A stretch of DNA of 64,000 bases. Origin: Pelagophyceae sp. CCMP2097. Taxonomy: Eukaryota; Sar; Pelagophyceae. The DNA lies in the NCBI GenBank assembly GCA_026770575.1, contig MU657168.1:782953-846952 (forward strand), read 5' to 3'. Shown here one piece after another: positions 41,672 to 50,825 of the stretch. The notes beneath the pieces are model-generated. The model did not search any database, was not told the origin of the DNA, and saw nothing but the letters and a program-made list of their open reading frames with translations. The translations under genes and the position numbers were made by a program. The stretch's first letter is position 1; each line of letters starts with the position of its first letter.

Positions 41672-43667
41672 ATGTTCCTGCGGTACAAGACGACGTATTT
41701 GGCCGTGGCGTCGGCGCTCTGCGGCAACGCGCTGCGGCATACGCGTCTTTGCGTGCCGATCCGCCGCCAGAGCTCCGTGTCGTTACGGGCGACGACAGCA
41801 GTCCAAGAGGCCATCAAGCTGGTGCGTCCGCCCGGACCGTGGCCATGCGGAGTCGCAGCGTATACCACTGATCAAACTGGATGCCCCCTTCTTAGGCGCC
41901 GGAGGACGATGCGAACACGCGCGTGCCCATCACGCTCCTCTCCGGATTCCTGGGCGCGGGCAAGACGACGCTGCTGCGGCACCTCTTGGCCGAGGCGCAG
42001 CGCGACGGTCTGCGAATCGGCGTCGTCGTCAACGACATGGCGAGCGTGAACATTGACGCGAAGCTCGTTCGCTCCCCGTTCGCGAACGGCGGCCAGGACG
42101 ACACCCCCGCCGGCGCGCCGCAGCCGGCGGGCGAGTTCGTCGAGCTCGGCGACGGCTGCATCTGCTGCACCATGTCCGACGAGCTCTTCTCCACGCTGGC
42201 CCAGCTGGCGGCGATTTCGTACACAAAGGGCTACGTCTACGACCACATCGTCGTCGAGGCCACGGGCGTCGCAGAGCCGCGGGCCATCCGCGACCAGTTC
42301 CAGGACGCAGAGGCCGACGGCATCCCCCTGCTGGACCAGCTCTCGCTCGACACTTTGGTCACTGTCGTCGACGCCAGCACGTTCGCGGGCGCGTACGCGG
42401 AGCGCAGAGCCGTCGCCGAACTTCCAGAGCTCATCGCGACGCCCGACGACCCGTCGGCGATCATGATGGCGCGGTTCGACGGCTCGCTGCAGCGCGCCGT
42501 CGTCGACCTGTTGGTGGAGCAAGTGGAATGCGCAGATGTCATCCTCATCAACAAGGCCGACCTCGTCTCCGAGATCAAGCTCGACGAGCTCAAGGCCATC
42601 ATCCGAGCCCTGAACCCGGGCGCCGATGTATTAGTCGCCACGCTCGGCGTCGCAGACCTCGAAAATGTCCTCGGTACCGCCCTGGGGGGCGGCATGGCCT
42701 CATCGGGCCCCGTCGACGAACACAAGGCTGCCGTCGCCGCCGCCCTGGGCGGCGACGCCTGCGCCGAGCTGGCATGCACCGACAACTCGCACGACCACGC
42801 CCACGCCGCCGAAGCCGCCTGCGCCGAGCCGGCGTGCACCGACCCGACGCACAATCACAATCACGCGGACGCCGCCGGCGCCGAGCCGGCGTGCACCGAC
42901 CCGACGCACAATCACAATCACGCGGACGCCGCCGGCGCCGAGCCGGCGTGCACCGACCCGACGCACAATCACAATCACGCGGACGCCGCCAGCGCCGAGC
43001 CGGCGTGCACCGACCCGACGCACAATCACAATCACGCGGACGCGTCGAACAGCGAGACGACTGCGTTGAGCCGCTTCGGTATCGACAGCTTTGTCTACGC
43101 GCGCCGGCGGCCGTGAGTTTCCTTTGGACCTGCCTTGTTGGGGTCCCAAACGTTTTTCCGTCGCGCGGATCCCGCGTGCGTAGCTTCGCGCCGGCCCGCC
43201 TCGAGGCGCTCATCGCGGCGCTGCCGGCGGACACGACGGCGGCGCTGGGCGAGGCGCCGACCAAGGCGCCGCCGATGGACGGCATCGCGCGCGCGCTGCA
43301 GCCGCTGCTGCGGTCCAAGGGCTTTTTCTGGCTGGCGACGTCGCACGACGCGGCGTACTTTTGGTCGCACGCCGGGTCGCACTTCACGTCTCAGGTCCTC
43401 GGCCGGTGGTGGGCGACGCTGCCGCGCGACCGCTGGCCGGCGGACCAGGCGGACACCATCCAGGCCGACTTTGACCCCGCGGGCGGGCCCGACGGCGACC
43501 GCCGCAACGAGCTCGTCTTCATCGGCCTCGGCGTGGCGAAGAACCGCGCCGTCATCGAGGCCGCGCTCGACGCCTGCCTCGTCACCGACGCCGAGCTCGC
43601 GACGTACCGCGGGGCCGACGAGGCGCAGCGCGAGGTCGCGTTTCCGACCAACATCCTCAAGAAATAG
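41672..43667 (+). CDS. CobW/ZNG1-type GTPase metallochaperone
   Basis: Exons 41672-41821, 41896-43112, 43184-43667; introns 74 and 71 bp. Splicing joins 'QEAIKL' to 'APEDDANTRVPITLL' and 'YARRRP' to 'FAPARLEALIAAL'. Motifs: Walker A 'GFLGAGKTTLL', metal site 'GCICCTM' (CxCC), 'VEATGVAEP', 'NKADLV'; the C-terminal CobW_C domain has 'WSHAGSHFTSQVLGRWWA' and ends 'FPTNILKK'. Between GTPase and C-domain lies an insert with four perfect 19-residue units rich in His and Cys. The first exon reads like a cleavable presequence ('YLAVASALCGNALRHTRL'). It probably delivers zinc to client enzymes in an organelle. Confidence 0.92.
42823..43050 (+). repeat. four 57-bp units coding a His/Cys-rich repeat
   Basis: Units at 42823, 42880, 42937 and 42994 encode AEPACTDPTHNHNHADAAG with only terminal changes; a degenerate fifth unit precedes them ('CAELACTDNSHDHAH'). 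Near-identity at DNA level implies recent expansion or ongoing homogenisation. Each unit provides one Cys and three His, a plausible Zn buffer. Confidence 0.92.
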
Positions 43668-43751
43668 TGACTGCGCACTCGCGACGAACACTTGCCCTTA
43701 AGGCCCGAAAGTCGCCTCCCTCGGGGCCCGGGCCTCTTGCTAATTCAAATT

Positions 43752-44273
43752 TTATGCAACCGTCGCGGGTGGTGGAGGTGCCGCCGGCGGAGCGTCGCCG
43801 GCGTGCCACGTCCCGAGGGGCGAGAGGCAGACCTCAACGTCCTCGTAGAGATTTGGGTTGAAGCGGACATGGCCGCCGCCCTTCGTTTCCAGCTGCACGA
43901 GCATGGGTTCCGGCGGTGGAGCCAGCGCGTGGCAGTCGCCTTTGTGCGACGGCCAGTCGCGTCGTTGACAGGCGACGCCGCAGAATCGCCGGCTGTGGCA
44001 CCGCGAGCACCGCCGCGTCGAAGGCGCACCGCAGGCGTCGCACCGCGGGCCTGCGTCCGGCGTCGGCGCGCGCCGACGCGCGAAGACAGCAGACGCACGC
44101 TCCGGGTCATCAGCGTGCTGCTGGGTCCGCTCCGCGTCCTCGGGACCGCGCTGCTGCGTCTCCTCCGGGTCAACAGCATGCTGCTGCGTCTGCTCGTACG
44201 AAATATCCTTCTTGACGGCCGTCGACGACGTCTGCATGCGGGCCCACGCAGCCTCGAGCGACTCCTCCTCCAT
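43752..44273 (-). CDS. MYND zinc-finger protein
   Basis: 173 aa, single exon, ATG 44273. A MYND finger lies in the centre: '[21 protein letters not shown]' followed by '[14 protein letters not shown]' gives all Cys/His ligands. The N-terminal half has three imperfect [13 protein letters not shown] repeats; the C-terminus is Pro/Ala-rich. MYND domains bind proline-rich peptides; partner unknown. It is a separate small MYND gene, not a copy of the MYND-RING-Sel1 pseudogene. Confidence 0.78.
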   Translation of the reverse strand: MEEESLEAAWARMQTSSTAVKKDISYEQTQQHAVDPEETQQRGPEDAERTQQHADDPERASAVFARRRAPTPDAGPRCDACGAPSTRRCSRCHSRRFCGVACQRRDWPSHKGDCHALAPPPEPMLVQLETKGGGHVRFNPNLYEDVEVCLSPLGTWHAGDAPPAAPPPPATVA

Positions 44274-44391
44274 GCCCCTCCCTCCCGTCTCACACCTCCC
44301 GTCTCACTGGCCAGCGCCAGCTGGCACGCGTGGTCCAAACCTTCGCCCAAATTTAGCGATTGCAAAGCAGCAACTGGCGAAGGGTGGTGGG

Positions 44392-46170
44392 TTACCATTC
44401 GGTGAGGATGACGCGGGGTGTCTTGGTGCTTTCCTTCCGCGGCGGCTCCTCCTCGGAATCGTCGCGGGGCGCCGTGTTCGTCCGGAACGCGTGGACGGCG
44501 CGCGTCTGCGCCTCCTGGTACAGAGGCGACCCGCGGCGCAACTTGGACAAAATACTCTCGCCTATAATGCGCGCATGGAGTCGCATCGGATGAGAGCGGC
44601 GCCGGAGCGCCCCGGTCCAGGGAGCCGCCAGAGGCACCGTGGTCGACGCACTGTCGCACGGTTGGTGCGGCGGCCTCGCGGGCGGCGCCCACGCGGGTTC
44701 TGTCGCATCATCGGCGAGCGGCGCGGGGATGCAGTCGCGGGCGGGCACCGCGTTGGCGGTCGCCTCGTCGTCGGAGGATCTCGACGGATCGTCGTATGAT
44801 CTCGACGGATCTCGTCGTCGTATGATCTCAGAGACGAGAGTCTGATAGAGCTCTTTGCCGCTTGCGAGCGTCGCCGGACCTACGGGTTTTGCGGGTCCCG
44901 CGCCGCGGAGTGGGCACGAGGCGGCCAAGGCGGGTCCTGACGAGGCGTCGTCTGCGGGACGACAGCGGGCTTGGCCGCGTGCTGGGCGGCCAGCGGCGGT
45001 GACGTGTAGCGCTGCGGCTGCTCGGGTGGCCGTCGCGCAGTCTCGAGAATAGGCGAACGCCGAGGCGCGAGCCGCACCTGCAACGTCGAGTGTGCCCTTC
45101 GATTCGCAAGACGGGTGAGCCCCCGTCGTTCCGCAGGGGCGTCCCGAGGACGCCGGTGTAGGACGTTTGGGATGAGGGGCTGCGCGGGCGTCGTGAAGCG
45201 CGGCGCGGTGAGCTTGTTGTTGAAGTACGTCGTCGGCATGTCCGACTGCGGCGCGTGCGGCGGCGCGGAAACCCGCGGCGTCTGCCGCATGTGGCGCGTC
45301 GCGTGCAGCCGCACCGCGCGCTCCTCGGAAGAGGGCCCCGCGCCGTGGATCCACTCGGGCGCCGCCGGCAAGTGCGCGCGCGCGTGCGGCGCGTGGCCGC
45401 GCGCGCCCGCGCGGTGGTCGCCGCGGAGTTGGTCGAGCCTAACGGACGATTACAGCGGCCTTTAAAGGCGCTCGGAAGCCCTTTCGCGCGGCGGTTCCGC
45501 GTCGGCGCGGGTCCTGGCGCGCGGTCCTTGAGCGCGACGATTGCCTCGAGTTCTGAGACGCGCGCGAGGGCGTCGCGCGAGAGGCCTCGGATCTCGTGGA
45601 CTTGGGCAGCAGAGAGGCGCTGGAGGCGGTCCGATCGCGCGCATTCCGTCGAGAGCCGCGTCGCGTTTGCTGTGGCAGCAGCCAGCGCCTCCTCGAAGCG
45701 CGCAAAGGAGAGCTTGAGCTCGCGGACGTCGCGCACCGCGCCCTCGCCGTCCGACCGCGCCAGCGCCAGCTGCTCCTCGAGCGACGAGATTGCCAACCTA
45801 CATGGCGACGTGGCCGAGGGCTCCGGGCTCGATACCGGCGACGTGCTGCCGCCAGAGCGCTTTGGGACGGCCGCACCGGAGACCTCGGTTCTGGTCGCGG
45901 AGGATGTCGAGCTCTGTTGCCGTCTGATTGCCCAAGAAGCGCGACGCCATGATGCTGAGCCTAGCGAGAGGCGTCGGACGCGCGCGGAGTTCACCGGGGC
46001 GCCGGTGCGCGCATGGTGCTCGCGATGCGTGGCGTGAGGGACTGCGAGGCCCGGACGTTGCGCGGCAAAACCGGCCGCGGCGTCCGAGGCCCGTGCGGCG
46101 TAAAGCCGGCGGTCCGCGTCGCGACGACGAGGAAGACGAAGAGCCCCCGCTGCGCCCACCCGGCGGCCAT
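44392..46170 (-). CDS. coiled-coil protein with plastid-type presequence
   Basis: Exon 1 45995-46170 starts at ATG 46170 and encodes a hydrophobic signal ('RGLFVFLVVATRTAGFTP') with an AGF motif like the ASAF cleavage site of red-plastid stramenopiles. A 34-bp intron (45961-45994) leads to exon 2 (45877-45960, 'LSIMASRFLGNQ'), then a 79-bp intron and exon 3 from 45797 with a clear coiled coil ('LAISSLEEQLALARSDG', 'ELKLSFARFEEAL'). Exon 4 begins at 45438 ('LDQLRGDHRAGARGH') and later exons run to 'PRVILTEW' at 44392. The exon 3-4 junction and one or two later junctions are not resolved. Function unknown. Confidence 0.55.
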
Positions 46171-46508
46171 CGCGCCCAGCGCCCGGCGAGGGACGGCGCT
46201 CTGCCCTTAACTAGGGACTTGGATCTCAAAGTGGCGCGAGGCGGCCCCGGCCGGCACGCCCCCGCGGCGCCGAAGCCGGGCCGCCGAGCGCAAACGAGCG
46301 CTCAACGGGCAGGCGCGACGCCCGGGCTCGAGAGCCTCAGGCCGATCGACTAAAGCTTCTGAGAGGCGTCTGAGAGGCCGATAAGACTTCAAACGGCTTT
46401 TAATTTAGACACCTCGATCAAAGCCTTCTTGAGGCCCTTTTTCAAAAAGACTTAGTTTAAATCTCTGAGTCTCGGGAGCGCAGCGCGCCGCCTTCTCCAT
46501 ACTACTAG
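46171..46508. other. intergenic, divergent
   Basis: 338 bp between the coiled-coil gene start and the Tic22 start. Contains an AT-richer patch (46360-46470) with a direct repeat CTGAGAGGC (about 46358 and 46369). No coding sequence recognised; presumably promoters for both genes. Confidence 0.45.
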
Positions 46509-47546
46509 ATGTCCGCGATGCTTCCTTCAACTTTGCGCCTCCTGGCCTGCGCGTCGGCGTTGGCGCTGGCGCCGGACCCTAGGACGTCTGCATCGTCGCC
46601 GTCGGCGCGCGCGTCTTGCCTGCGTTCGAGCGTGGGCGGTGCGGAGGCGGAGGCGTTTTTCGACCAGTTCAAGTCTTATCCAGCATTGACCGATGACGAA
46701 ATCGTCGGCATCTTCGACAAGGTCCCCGTGCGTTCGCGCAGAATCCTTAAAAGGGATTGTACCACATGCCTATAATGGCAATAGGTCTTCGCCTTGGCCG
46801 ACGCCGAGGGCAACGCCGCCGTCGTGGCCGAAGAGGGCGACGAATCGGGCAGGCTCGAGTTCTTCCTCGACGCGCAGGCGGCCATGCAACGAGCTAGACA
46901 GCTCTCGGAGAACTCCCAGGCCGACTTTCGCCTCTCGGCGCAGTCGCTCGGCCGCGCCTACGTCGCCTACGAGAAATCCGACGCACCCGTGGCAGCGCGC
47001 TTCCTCGCCGACCCGCGCGAGCTCGCCGCCGCCCGGCAACTCATCCTCAGCGGCGCAGGCGCCCTCGTGCCGGATCAGAATATGACTGCGGCCGAGCTCC
47101 GCGAAGCGTGAGCCCCCCGACGCTCGCCCCGTCGCTTCCCCAGTCGGACATCTCTTTCAGAAGACGATTTACGGAAGCGCCTCGCAGGTACCTCGTCGTC
47201 GACGAGTCTGCCCGCTTCGGTGCCCCGCACGACGTGCCCCTCTTCTGTATCCCGCAGCTCGTCCTCCAGCAGGGCGACGGGCCGCCGCTCCGCAGCTGGT
47301 TCTTCTCCATGGCCGACCTCTTGGAGCAGTGGAAGGCCGCCGCAACGACGGAAGCCGACTACGCCGAAGGTACTTCGAAGCCGCGACTCGAAAATGCGTC
47401 GACCGGGCAAACGTATAGGCGAGGTGCAGATCCTCTCGCTGCGCGAGGTCATCACGGCGATGCGGACGCAGTCGACCACGGACCAACGCGCCTCGCTCTT
47501 CATCCCGACCAAGTCGGCGCTGCAAGCGATTGGCGTCAAGGTGTGA
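46509..47546 (+). CDS. Tic22-like plastid import protein
   Basis: Four exons: 46509-46727, 46785-47107, 47188-47369, 47419-47546; introns 57, 80 and 49 bp. Splicing gives 'FDKVPV|FALADAEGN', 'ELREA|YLVVDESARFG', 'DYAEG|EVQILSLREV'; 283 aa. The pattern 'FDKVPVFAL', 'RLEFFLDAQAAMQRA', 'VPLFCIPQLVLQ', 'RSWFFSMADLLEQW' matches the Tic22 family, chaperones of protein import in the plastid intermembrane or periplastid space. The N-terminus has a signal peptide ('LRLLACASALALAP') then Ser/Arg-rich transit-like sequence, but no Phe after the cleavage site. Confidence 0.8.
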
Positions 47547-47771
47547 TTAATGTGCCTTTTGTAAACTGGCCTCTTGTGTGTCAAACGCGGGCACGGGGCA
47601 GGGGCGCGCCTCGGCGGCCTCGCGTGATCACAAAGGTCGTCGCCGAAGTTTTGAGGACAAAGTCGCGTCATCGAGCGGAAGAAGAGACAAAACTGGCGAG
47701 CTCGCGGTCCGCGGCGCGCAGCGCTTTCAAGGAATACTCGATCTTGGCCTACAATTGGAGAAGACGCCGCC

Positions 47772-48399
47772 TCAGGCCGCCGGCGGAGGCACCGTCCCAC
47801 AAGTGGCTGCGGACCCACCACGCCCGACGCGACTCACTGGCGTGTACACTTGCGACGACTTTGGCTCGTACTCCTTCGTCAGCTTGTCGTAGGCGTCGAA
47901 TTCGACCTGCGGAGAGGCGGTGTGTCGTGCGGGCGCTCGTGGGGAGGCCCGCGGAAGCTCACGACTGTCGCGATGAACTCGAGCGCGTCGCGCGCGTGCG
48001 GCGCCGCCTGCGGGAGGCTCGAGTCTGCGGGACGTGCACCGGGGGTGGCCTGCGTCCGCGCGGACGCGGTATTTGTGCGGCGTCGCCGCGCGCGACGGCG
48101 TCGTTTAGGCAGCCTCGGAGCGGCCCATTTAAGATCGCCTTGGCCGTCGGCCGCAGCGGCGACGGGTCCTTCGTCTCCTCGAAGAACTCCAGCAGGTCTT
48201 GAATGTCCGTCCGCGCCCGCCGAGCCGTTTCGAGGCAATCGTACCGCGCCCAACAAGACGGCGCCGCGAGCGGCGAGACGAGCACCGCCGCGGCGCGAAA
48301 CGCAAAGGCGCGCCGCAAAGGCGCCGGGCCGCGCGAGGGCCGCACGCCCGCCGACGATCCGGCGTGCACCAAGAGCAGCGCCCACAGCGCGCCGCCCAT
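47772..48399 (-). CDS. possible thylakoid-lumen protein, unknown family
   Basis: Exons 48097-48399, 47963-48007, 47772-47906 (introns 89 and 56 bp). Splicing gives 'GCLNDA|AAPHARDALEFIATV|VEFDAYDKLTKEYEP'; about 160 aa if the last exon runs to 47772. The N-terminus shows two hydrophobic parts: a signal peptide ('ALWALLLVHAGSSAG') and, after basic sequence with 'PLRRAF', a second ('AAAVLVSPLAAPS'), as expected for tripartite lumen targeting. The mature part is helical ('TARRARTDIQDLLEFFEE'). I do not recognise the family; PsbQ-like helices are one thought, not shown. First donor (GTCGCG) is weak. Confidence 0.5.
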
Positions 48400-48467
48400 G
48401 AAGCTTGGGAAAAATCTATGGTCGCCAAAATCACATGGTTTAGCGATAACACAGTCGGTCAAGCTGT

Positions 48468-50148
48468 TCAAGTTTTGCCGCGCTCGGCCGAGCCGGCCGA
48501 GCTCGGCCGACGACGTCCGAGGCGGTGTGATCGGGTCGCGTTCCCCTGGTTCTCTCGCTTGTTGGACCGAGGGCGGGTTCTGGGGGACTGAGGCTTGCAT
48601 TGGTGGCTGTGTACATAAGGGGTAGGATGGTGCTGCCTACTACGAGAGGGCGGCGTCGTCGCGGTCGACCTACGTTGGCAATGACGGTGTGCGGCGCTCG
48701 CCCCGGGATCTCTTCCTCTCGCGACTGGAATCTGTGACATGTCGCGTCTGACGCAGCAGTCGACCATGGCCCAGCCCTGGAGGACGTCCTCCTCGACGAA
48801 GCACTGGAGGTGTTCGTTGGAGCGCGCGACGCGGCGGCCCACACGGCGCCTGCGTTTATGCGGTGGAGACTTTGTAGAGTGCGGTTCGAAAACGCACTCA
48901 ACAAAGTCTGCGGCGGCCTGGACGGTGCCAAAGTGCTGCGAGGCGCAAACGTAGGCCACCGCCACCTCGTCACACAGAGCGCGGCCGTCGCGCGAATAGA
49001 CGTAGATCTTCTCCTGCGGCGCCGCCGCCGCGCGCGAGCGCACGAAGGAAACGCCGCGCTTCAGAGCGGCGAGCGAGAGCGTGCCGCGGCGCGAGGCGCG
49101 CACCGTCTCCGTGATCACCGCGGCGCCGCCGCCGCCCGCGGTAGCGGGGCCGGCCGCGCCCTCGCCGCACTCGAAGACGCGCAGGACGGACCCGACGCGG
49201 TGCCGCGCGACGAGCTCGTCGACGTCCTCCTGCACGAGCGGCGCAGACCCGATGAGGACCTAGTCGTTTCGGGAGATCGAGTCGTTTCACCGCCAAGGAC
49301 GGAGCGGCGCTACGCACGTGCGAGTCGACGGCTTGCGCGAAGGGTTCGAAGAGGCGTGCGTCGAAGAGCCAGCGCAGCGCGAGTGCCGCGTGGCGCTGCG
49401 GCCGCATTACAATCCCTGCGTCCAGCGCGTCGAGCGCGCCGAGCGCCGTGCGGCCCGCGGCGCCGCACGCCCAGCCGCCGCCGCACCGCTGGGCCAGCTC
49501 CTCGCAGCCCTCCAGGCAGGGCGACGCCGCCGCCGCGGCGTTGGTGGGCGCCGCGCCGGCGCCGCGCCCGAGGCAGGCGCGGACGCGTTTACCGAGGCAG
49601 GCCCGGACGGCGGCGAGCGGCGACCGCGGCGCCGCCGCCTCCTGGGGCGCACGTGCCGCGGCGTCGAAGCACTTGGCCGGCGGCGCGGCCACGACGGCAA
49701 CGTCATCGCACTCAACGAAGACCACCTCGCCGAGGATCGAAGCCTCCGCCTCGTCCGCGGCGTCGGTTTCGTCATCGGCGCCCTCTGCGGCCGCCGCGCG
49801 GCGCGCGCAGCGCACGACGAGGGGCGCGTAGAGCGCCAACGGCCAGAGCCGCGCGTCGATGCCGGCACACCACCCCAACGGCGCGGCGGCGATGAGAAGT
49901 TCCGAGCCCCAGACGACTGCGAGCCAGAGGCCCCGCAGGAGCCTCGGCGTCGTGCCGCCGCCCGTGTGCTGGACGACGCACCAGCCGACAAAGGGCACGG
50001 CGAGCCCCGCGGGCACTGCGCCGCGCCGCGCGGCGGCGACCTGCGCCGCGGCGAGCGCGCCCACGGTGACGACGACGACGACGAGGGACGCGGCTGCGCG
50101 CGGCCGGCAGCCGCGGCGGCCCGCCTCGGCCGCCGGCGCTGCGGCCAA
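48468..50148 (-). CDS. membrane protein with inactive dual-specificity phosphatase domain
   Basis: Exons (minus) ~50148-49318, 49259-48898, 48849-48468; introns 58 and 48 bp. The first joins 'AQAVDSH' to 'VLIGSAPLVQEDVDELV'. The 5' exon has about four membrane spans ('ASLVVVVVTVGALAAA', 'LWLAVVWGSELLIAAAPLGW'), no in-frame ATG at its edge, so a first exon is missing. The second exon reads like a PTPMT1/DSP fold, but the HCxxGxxR loop is 'VYSRDGRAL': His to Tyr, catalytic Cys to Ser, Arg lost. It should be a pseudophosphatase. The C-terminal end is uncertain. Confidence 0.55.
48868..48908. promoter_or_regulatory. hairpin over a 5' splice site
   Basis: GACTTTGT-ag-AGTGCG (48868-48883) pairs perfectly with CGCACT-ca-ACAAAGTC (48893-48908). 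On the gene strand it spans the exon end and the GTGCGT donor of the 48850-48897 intron, so the donor would be buried in a stem. Confidence 0.7.
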
Positions 50149-50825
50149 GGCGCGGTGCTTCTCCGCCGCGCGAGAACCTAAGTCCGAAGCGTCTCGCGCT
50201 TCGGCGGCGGCTCAGGCTTCGGCGGCGGCGGCGCCCAGCCCCATCAACGTCCAACTAACTGCGGTCCAGAAAGTCGCGCGCTTCGTATGCGGCGGCGCCC
50301 AGCCTCAACATCCAACTAACTGCGGTCCACGCGATTCTTTAAACTGCGGACACGGCCCGCTGCGGTTCATGCGCGTGACGAACCACTTGTCGCGCGAGTC
50401 GAGCAAAGGGTGCTTGAGGGATCCGTCGTCGCCGGCTCCGAGCTCCATCAGGTTCGTCCAACTTCGGCAAGGCTCAATCCGGGAAAGCGCGGCCCGATCC
50501 GTCGAAAAGGGGCGAGGCCGCGGCGTTTTGCGGCCGGGGAAGATTGTAAACGGTGCTCGGCACCACCTCGGAAGCCTGATCTCTCTAGAATCTCGAAGAA
50601 CGAACACAGCAGAGAGAGAGCCATGTTCTTGCTCGTTGGAACATCTAGGATTCCTAATCTCGAACTCTCTGAGAGCGCTCCGGAGCTTCCCCGACTTCCC
50701 GGCGGCACGTGCATGGAAGGGCGCTCCTCGCCGCCGGGATGCTTCGCGCAAACGCCGCCATGTGTATACTCGTCTTCGTCGACGGGTGTAGGGAGCGCGC
50801 AAAGTCGGGATCCCCTTTGTTCAAG
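50149..50825. other. intergenic with a 41-44 bp direct repeat
   Basis: 50225-50268 and 50289-50329 are near-identical (GCGGCGGCGCCCAGCC ... CCAACTAACTGCGGTCCA). The rest, to 50825, shows no coding frame of protein character; part of it probably holds the first exon and promoter of the pseudophosphatase gene. Confidence 0.6.

Noticed and set aside
42823..43050. CRISPR-like array
   Set aside because: Units are contiguous with no spacers, are in frame and code a His/Cys repeat in a eukaryotic gene.
42599..43387. Minus-strand frame with 'CDCASGRCTPARR' repeats
   Set aside because: It is the complement of the His/Cys repeat of the CobW-type gene, not an independent protein.
44828..46159. 443-aa minus-strand open frame as a single-exon gene
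   Set aside because: Only its middle (coiled coil) looks like protein; frame changes at clear splice sites at both ends fit the multi-exon model.
50280..50340. tRNA or structured RNA at the direct repeat
   Set aside because: No cloverleaf or T-loop consensus; it is a simple direct duplication.
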